NCBI RefSeq assembly: GCF_023343835.1 | Contig: NC_064437.1 | Location: 41,875,967-41,939,966 of the forward strand | DNA: 64,000 nt | Direction: 5' to 3' | Source of the DNA: Lagopus muta | Lineage: Eukaryota; Chordata; Aves; Galliformes; Phasianidae | Part shown: positions 59,401-64,000 of the stretch, piece after piece | How the letters are laid out: every line of letters starts with the position of its first letter | Numbering within the stretch: the first letter of the stretch is position 1 | The notes under the pieces: generated by a model | Seen by the model: only the letters and a program-made list of their open reading frames with translations | Told to the model about the DNA's origin: nothing | The model's database searches: none | Program-made: the position numbers and the translations under genes

Positions 59401-59458
59401 GCAGCAGGGCGGGCAGCAGGGCCGGCAGCAGGGCGCGGTGCCCGCCGCAGCCCCGCAT
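56414..59458 (-). CDS. SPOCK2: SPOCK2 (testican-2), complete, 10 exons, 424 or 398 aa
   Basis: Secreted extracellular-matrix proteoglycan with follistatin-like/Kazal, EF-hand and thyroglobulin-1 domains. Exons (minus): 59458-59261, 59158-59150 (9 nt), 58691-58646, 58516-58402, 58306-58219, 58154-58061, 57805-57410, 56961-56899, 56778-56638, 56538-56414. An in-frame ATG at 59500 could add 14 residues. Signal peptide MRGCGGHRALLPALLP and onward, then LEDEQWLSSIAQYGGRIRHW. FS/Kazal: DPCQKVKCSRHKVCV and VCGSDGHTYSSACKLEQQACL. EF-hand-like region: WMFGRLDTSGDRVLEQPELA, NSCDTSRDGRVTAAEW. Thyroglobulin-1: PSCDEDGYYRRAQC and CWCV. Acidic Glu-rich C-terminus ending DDGGYIW. SPOCK1 and SPOCK3 have different acidic tails, so SPOCK2 is firm. 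Confidence 0.96.
56990..57375. repeat. GCATGCATCCCC-type repeat in a SPOCK2 intron
   Basis: Imperfect short-unit array rich in TGCATGCATCC and CCCC, filling most of the intron between the exons ending at 57410 and beginning at 56961. Confidence 0.75.
57617..57694 (-). other. SPOCK2: Possible 78-nt intron (or coding insert) inside SPOCK2 exon 7
   Basis: On the gene strand the segment begins GTGCAACC and ends TTGCCCACAG, is 78 nt long (divisible by three) and contains no stop. Read through, it encodes a Pro-rich insert (TPTPRPPCPHVPLGPGP) giving 424 aa; spliced out, the frame is kept and the protein is 398 aa. The donor and pyrimidine tract are mediocre. Either reading is possible. Confidence 0.5.
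57850..58040. repeat. GGGTGCACCGC/CACATTGC-type repeat in a SPOCK2 intron
   Basis: Loose repeat of CACATTGCG, GGTGCACCGC and ACACGGGGGCAC words, similar in flavour to the arrays in neighbouring SPOCK2 introns. It ends in a C homopolymer at 58044-58054 beside the exon 6 donor. Confidence 0.55.
58741..59095. repeat. CpG- and CA-rich array in SPOCK2 intron 2
   Basis: Some 350 bases made of GCACACGC, CACCGCGC and GCACGGGCACCGC words with very high CpG density. The unit is irregular. It occupies most of the intron between the 9-nt micro-exon and exon 3. Confidence 0.75.
59150..59158 (-). other. SPOCK2: 9-nt SPOCK2 micro-exon (Glu-Val-Glu)
   Basis: Flanked by an acceptor (CGCCGCAG) and a donor (GTGAGC). 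It is needed to turn RFRD (exon 1) and DDYIRSWED (exon 3) into RFRDEVEDDYIRSW, matching the continuous sequence known in human testican-2. The flanking introns are 102 and 458 bases. Confidence 0.88.
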
Positions 59459-59730
59459 CCTGCCGCAGCGCCGGCGGGGGCCGAGCCGAGCCGAGCGCAC
59501 CGCACCGCACCGCTCCGCACCGCGGGGAGGCGCCGGCGGCGAGTGCGGCCGGGGGGCGGGGCCGGGGGCTCAGCATCGGGGGCGGAGCCTCGCTCCCGCC
59601 CCAGCCCCTCCCCTACCGCAGCCCCGCCGCCCCTCGGGCCGGCCCCAGCTCCGCTCCCGGTGGCCCCGCCGTGCCCCGTACCGCGCGCCGGCTCTGCGGG
59701 AAAGGCACGCTTTCGTTTGCGGTAGCAATA
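59160..59730 (-). promoter_or_regulatory. SPOCK2: SPOCK2 CpG island
   Basis: Very GC-rich sequence covering the first coding exon and the region to its right, which should contain the minus-strand transcription start. GGGGGCGGGGCC-type GC boxes occur near 59552-59567 and 59579-59586. No TATA box is seen. Confidence 0.6.
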
Positions 59731-59777
59731 AGAACGCGTGCAGGGAGCTTGTAAGCGGGAGGGGGAACCGACTCTGT

Positions 59778-59985
59778 GCGTGGGCAGAGCGACAGCACGA
59801 GGGGGAACGGCTTTAAACTGAAAGATCTGAGATTTAGCTTAGGTGACAGGAGGAAATTCTTCACACAGAGGGCGGCGAGGTGCCGGCACTGCTGCCCAGA
59901 GCTGTGGGTGCTCCATCCCTGGAGGTGCACAGCGCCACGGATGGGCAGTGGAGCTGCCTGGGGGAGCAGTCCTGCCTATGCCGTG
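59778..59985 (+). mobile_element. CR1 3' fragment between SPOCK2 and ASCC1
   Basis: AACGGCTTTAAACTGAAAGA, CAGGAGGAAATTCTTCACAC and GAGGTGCCGGCACTGCTGCC follow the CR1 3' region. Truncated at both ends; it lies between the SPOCK2 island and the ASCC1 terminal exon. Confidence 0.85.
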
Positions 59986-60047
59986 AGCTTAAGCACAGGA
60001 GCCATCACTGAAACAAGAGACAAATGCTTGCCCGTAAACAAAACTCC

Positions 60048-60053
60048 TTTATT
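60048..60053 (-). promoter_or_regulatory. ASCC1: ASCC1 polyadenylation signal
   Basis: AATAAA on the minus strand about 190 bases past the ASCC1 stop codon. Its terminal exon therefore ends near 60030. Confidence 0.75.
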
Positions 60054-60245
60054 TGTAGGCCGATACCAGGCAGGCACACTGCTGGAGCTGAGCTCTCACT
60101 GTGGCCGAATACGGCAGAGGGATCGCACACCCCCCCACAAGCCCCGGGCTCCCCCCTGCAGTACAGCCATGCTACAAGGCAGAAGGTGCCCCCGAGCCAC
60201 GCGCAGCCACTACTCTCCATCACTTGTGCAGCAACCGTCCCCTGG

Positions 60246-60362
60246 TCAGTGCAGTAGCAGCCGCCCTGCTGTGCCATAGTACCCAGAGGCATCCGAGGAG
60301 TAGCGCTGGGAGAGCAGCACCGCGTCCAGCTGCGCCTCGCCGAAGGAGAAGTTCTCAAAGAG
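60246..60362 (-). CDS. ASCC1: ASCC1, last coding exon only (C-terminal 38 aa)
   Basis: ASCC1 is the KH-domain/2H-phosphoesterase-like subunit of the ASC-1 complex, which acts in transcription coactivation and alkylation-damage repair. One exon is visible, read from a strong acceptor (CTCCTCTCATGCAG) into LFENFSFGEAQLDAVLLSQR, then YSSDASGYYGTAGRLLLH and TGA. It matches the canonical human ASCC1 ending (LFENFYFGSLKLNSIHISQR, then FTVDSFGNY) in spacing and key residues. ASCC1 also lies immediately upstream of SPOCK2 in the same orientation in human, which supports the call independently. The exon starts in phase 0. No other ASCC1 exon is recognisable up to 64000. Confidence 0.88.
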   Translation of the reverse strand, partial: LFENFSFGEAQLDAVLLSQRYSSDASGYYGTAGRLLLH

Positions 60363-63300
60363 CTGCATGAGAGGAGAAAAAGCCATTCAGGAACGACAAC
60401 AGCAGCTCAGCCTCCTGCTGCTGCTGTTGCAGGGCCGCATGCTGCTTGCCAAGCCTGCTTCCCCATCCCAGCACAGCTATGGCATGCACTCTGAGGAGAG
60501 GGTGTTTGCTTCTGGCCCAGGCCGCAGGGCTTATGGTTAATAAGGCTTGGTCCGAACCGGGGTCAGCAGGCACCATCCCAGCACTGACCCCACTCTGCTC
60601 AACAATCCTTCCTTCATTTGGCAAGGGACTGGCAGCGGGCTCATGCATGTGAGCCATGCTGGGGCCAGAGGCACGCCTCAGCCCATTCATCCCATCCATG
60701 AAGCCAGCCAAAAGATGACATCAGGTTCTCACAGGGAAGCTCGGTGACACTGCTGGGAACGCAGTGCCTCTGAGAGCAATGCGCTGCTCCTGCTCCATTC
60801 CAGGAGGACACAGAAAACGCACTCATGAATTAAAAGCACTGCTCCGCAGAGCCATTTCCTCCATCATCGCCTCCCTGCACCTCATGGTCAAAACCAACAG
60901 CTGGCCTAGAAGAAGCACCCCACAGCTCTCCATTGCCCGCCACTTCCCCAGAGCCCTGCTGGAACAAGGTTGTCCCAGGGGGGTTTCTCCTAGAGGTGCA
61001 GAGGATGGGAAGAAGAATGACTGCCAACACACAAACTCCATTTGATGCAATTAAAGATGAATACAATTAAAGATTAATTATGTTTCCAAAAGGCTGGGTA
61101 GGTCTTAAATGCCTCATAAGATGTTGGGGAAGTGGATGGTCTTCTTTTCTTCTTATTTGGGAAGGTGCCCCTCGTGCAGCCAGCAAGGCAGCCCCGACTG
61201 GATGGGGGAGGCCATGGGAGAGCCCCAGAAGGCAGCAGCTGGGGCAAGGCTGCTCCATCTGCACGCTGCTAGAAGTGAAGCAAAGCCTTTGTACTGAAGC
61301 ACTTGGTATTCCCACGGCCTTTTTTAAGCACTACTACCTCCTGCGAGTCTGAGTGCGTGTGTTTCCCATGGAGAACACTGCTAGGACTATTGATTTTTGG
61401 TAATGCAGCTGTACTTTCTGAGAGCAAATGCACTACAAGATTTAAAGGACAGCCACAGCCCTATTTTTTTCCTGCTCTCCTTTCAAGCCAGCTCCTACTG
61501 ATGCTCCTCTGTGCTTGTAGGCAACTGGATACCATGAGCGAGTATCAGAGTCACGGCACCACACAGCCCAGAGCCACCACGGGCAATTGAGAAAGAGGCC
61601 CTGGAGCACCTCATCCAAGGGCTCTGCGCCTCTGCGACAAGCAAACATCCCACAGTCATCCTGGGGGCTTGGGAGAGGCTTCAGAGGGCTCAGCCTCCAC
61701 ATCTATTTATCCTGGGGAGAAGCCAAGCAAGAGCTGAGAAAGATATTTATATCTCCCACCACAGAAATGCTCTGCTTGTGGGGAGGCCAATGAAATGGAA
61801 GAGCACTTTGTGTTTTTCCTTTTCTTCTGGAAAAGGAGAGCCCTAGAGGTTGGTGCAGTTCTCCTTCCCAGAGGGCCACAGAGGGGAGGAGGTGTGGATT
61901 CGTAGGGAGCAGATGCAGGTCACTCGCAGGGCTGCCACAAGCCGTGGCATCTGGCTGGAGCAGGAAGCCAGGCTCAGCAGCAACAAGGCAATGCCCTAAA
62001 TCCAAACACGCCAACGGATTTACATCCTCACTGCCTGAGGAATAAATAAGGGGGTGGATGGGGGATTTCTTAATACTATAAATGAAAACAAGCCCGATGG
62101 AGGAAAAGCTCAATTTGCAGAGCTGACCCCGCACACACCGTGCCACCTCCTAATGCCCCTTGAGGGAATAGTATCACTCAACTAAGTACCCTCTGCCTTC
62201 CCAAATCAAATTAGACCTCAACAAGGAGAGCACACTGCTAACATTTAACCTCGAGTCCTGCACCTCAGCGCGAAGGCACTGGAGATGTGCTGAGCCTGCA
62301 CAGCAGGAAAATACTTGCACATCAAACAACAATGAATGACGGGCAAACACGCTCCTCCAAACATCAGTCCCCAACCACAGCAATCCAGCAGAGTCAGAGT
62401 GGCACATTAACAGGAGGGCTACTTCTGCACGTTTTCCCCCTTTGCCTCAGCTTGTGAAGCAGATACGACCAAAACACTGGGGAAATAAATGCAAAGGATT
62501 CCTGGAAGAAGTATGCATTTGGGCATTTGTCAAGCAGCTCTCCTGGAGCGCAGCGGCACCTTTGTGTGCAAACTCAGAAACAGCAGCAATAAATCATGGC
62601 ACTGCCCCGCGCTGGGACGGCTGCGCCACGCTTCGGCTCCGCTGCCAGAGAGCAGAGCTGCCAATGCGAGCTCGTGCCTTCACGTCACCTGTCATGGGCT
62701 CAACAAGAGTGAGAAGCATTAACGGCAGCGGGAGGACAGAAGGAACGCAGGTGATGGGAGGAAGGCCAAGGTACTTAAAACTTCCTCCACGTAATCCCTG
62801 GCTTGTGCTCGCGCTGCCTGGCCTGGGTTCTGCGCTGCCGTCAGGGTTATTGATCGCTGTAAAGCTTTACGTTGTCTCCAGCAGTCAGCCAAAAATGACC
62901 CATCCGGAATTGATAACGAGCCCGTGCTGCCCTGCTGAGAGCTCACAAACACCGAGGGAGTGAAAATTCACCACAATGCCAATGCCTTACAATTAAAAAC
63001 TCCCAGCAAAGAGCAGCATTAGCGCAGAAGAAGATGCAGAGGTGCACACACACACCTGCTCTGTGGGGAGAAGTTGGCTTTGCTGGAGCTCCAGGCTGGG
63101 AAGCAGTGCCCCAGGGCAGGGGCACAATGGCTCAGCAGTACAAAACTGCCCGCAGTGGATCAGCCCTGCAGGCGAGCGATGTGTGCACTGTTGTCTGCCT
63201 GAGGCCCGCTGGCAGGAAGAGTCATGTGCCCTGCTCTCCTTGGCTGGGTTAGAAATGTGAAAGACCAGGTGAAGTCATCCACTCCAGCAAACCCTCTGCC

Positions 63301-64000
63301 TGCTGGAGCCCCTCCTCTGTCACAGCTGCTTCCCGCTCACAGACACAACCCAGTGCTGGGAAACTGCTGGTAGATCAGGGACCTGCGGGGTCAGCATGTC
63401 TGGTTTCGTGCACTTCTGCTAAGAGCTCTGCCGGCCAACCTAACAGCCTCCATCTCCAGAAGCTGCTCCTCCCTCTTCATCCCAAGAAATGCAGCAAACC
63501 CTTCCAGCAGAGGCGCTCCAAGTCCCCCAGACAAACCTGAACCAAATCCTCTGCGGGCTCACAGAGGATGAAACCTAACTGGGCAAGCTGTCAAGATCTG
63601 GGAAGCTTGTTCAATTAATGGATTTTTTCCTCTTCTATTTTCACTTTCAAAACATGTTTTCTGCGACACTTTGGTGCCAAGAAAGAAACATCTGATTCCT
63701 GTGTTATTCACTGCAGACACCACTATGCCAATAACTATCTGCCAGGGGTTTAATTGCACTTGGAGGCTCACCAGCAGCAACACAAGACAAACACCAGAAG
63801 CAGGTAGGCAGCACCCATCCATAGCAGTGTCTCACCACAAAGCGCCCACCTCCTGCTGACACTGGTCAGGGCTCCCTTCCTGTGGCTCTTTACACTGTTT
63901 GGGCATCCAAAGCCTCTCTTCCCTTACAAGAAAGAAAGCATCCAGACTTCAGGAGGGAGGCAAGCCACTCACAGAAGACCTGGCAGCCTGTCTTGGGGGA
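60363..64000 (-). other. ASCC1 intron sequence; no exon or repeat recognised
   Basis: About 3.6 kb without a convincing exon on either strand. Short open frames here lack family resemblance and splice context. No CR1 copy is evident. It contains a CTG/CAG-rich patch near 60400-60430. Confidence 0.6.

Noticed and set aside
58404-59816. 470-codon open frame antisense to SPOCK2 exons 1-4
   Set aside because: It runs across introns and a CA/CpG array and is rich in His/Arg/Thr repeats; it is a shadow of the repeat and of SPOCK2.
60355-64000. Minus-strand open frames in the ASCC1 intron as possible further exons
   Set aside because: None shows ASCC1 KH or phosphoesterase sequence, nor a paired acceptor and donor with the right phase.
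1-64000. CRISPR arrays, bacterial operons, rRNA or tRNA genes, and intact virus-derived elements
   Set aside because: None seen; spliced genes, CpG islands and CR1 copies show a vertebrate nuclear region. No retroviral or capsid-type coding sequence was recognised.

Overview
This is a nuclear vertebrate segment, almost certainly from a bird and probably a galliform close to chicken. The genes are intron-split with GT-AG junctions. CR1 LINE fragments are the only abundant interspersed repeats. Introns are short, and most genes start in CpG-rich islands. The proteins are clear orthologues of a human chromosome 10q22 block. I did not find an undescribed biological system here. What is notable lies in gene structure, lineage-specific sequence differences, missing neighbours and tandem repeats.

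Layout, left to right. 632-11652 (-): 5' part of ADAMTS14, first six coding exons; the rest lies beyond the left edge. 11870-15840: intergenic, with an 850-bp purine-only-like tract. 15857-29118 (-): PALD1 complete, 18 coding exons and a probable non-coding first exon. 30882-32453 (-): EIF4EBP2, head to head with LRRC20 (+, 32820-35272) across a 366-bp CpG-rich divergent promoter. 36056-39192 (+): NPFFR1. 40185-48025 (+): PPA1, 11 coding exons. 48787-51968 (+): SAR1A. 53313-55795 (+): TYSND1. 56414-59458 (-): SPOCK2, tail to tail with TYSND1. 60246-60362 (-): the last coding exon of ASCC1; the rest of the window is its intron.

Exon boundaries were read directly. For each complete gene the exon lengths and phases add up to an uninterrupted frame: PALD1 868 aa, EIF4EBP2 114, LRRC20 183, NPFFR1 399, PPA1 290, SAR1A 198, TYSND1 493, SPOCK2 424 or 398. 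The genes are a mixed neighbourhood, not a pathway: secreted procollagen protease (ADAMTS14), phosphatase-like paladin, translational repressor 4E-BP2, an LRR protein, an RFamide receptor, pyrophosphatase, a COPII GTPase, a peroxisomal protease, a testican proteoglycan and an ASC-1 complex subunit.

The block ADAMTS14-PALD1-EIF4EBP2-LRRC20-NPFFR1-PPA1-SAR1A-TYSND1 keeps the human order and relative orientations, but PRF1 and NODAL, present in the human block, are not seen. TYSND1 is followed directly by SPOCK2-ASCC1, a pair that in human lies roughly 2 Mb away on the far side of the ADAMTS14 end.
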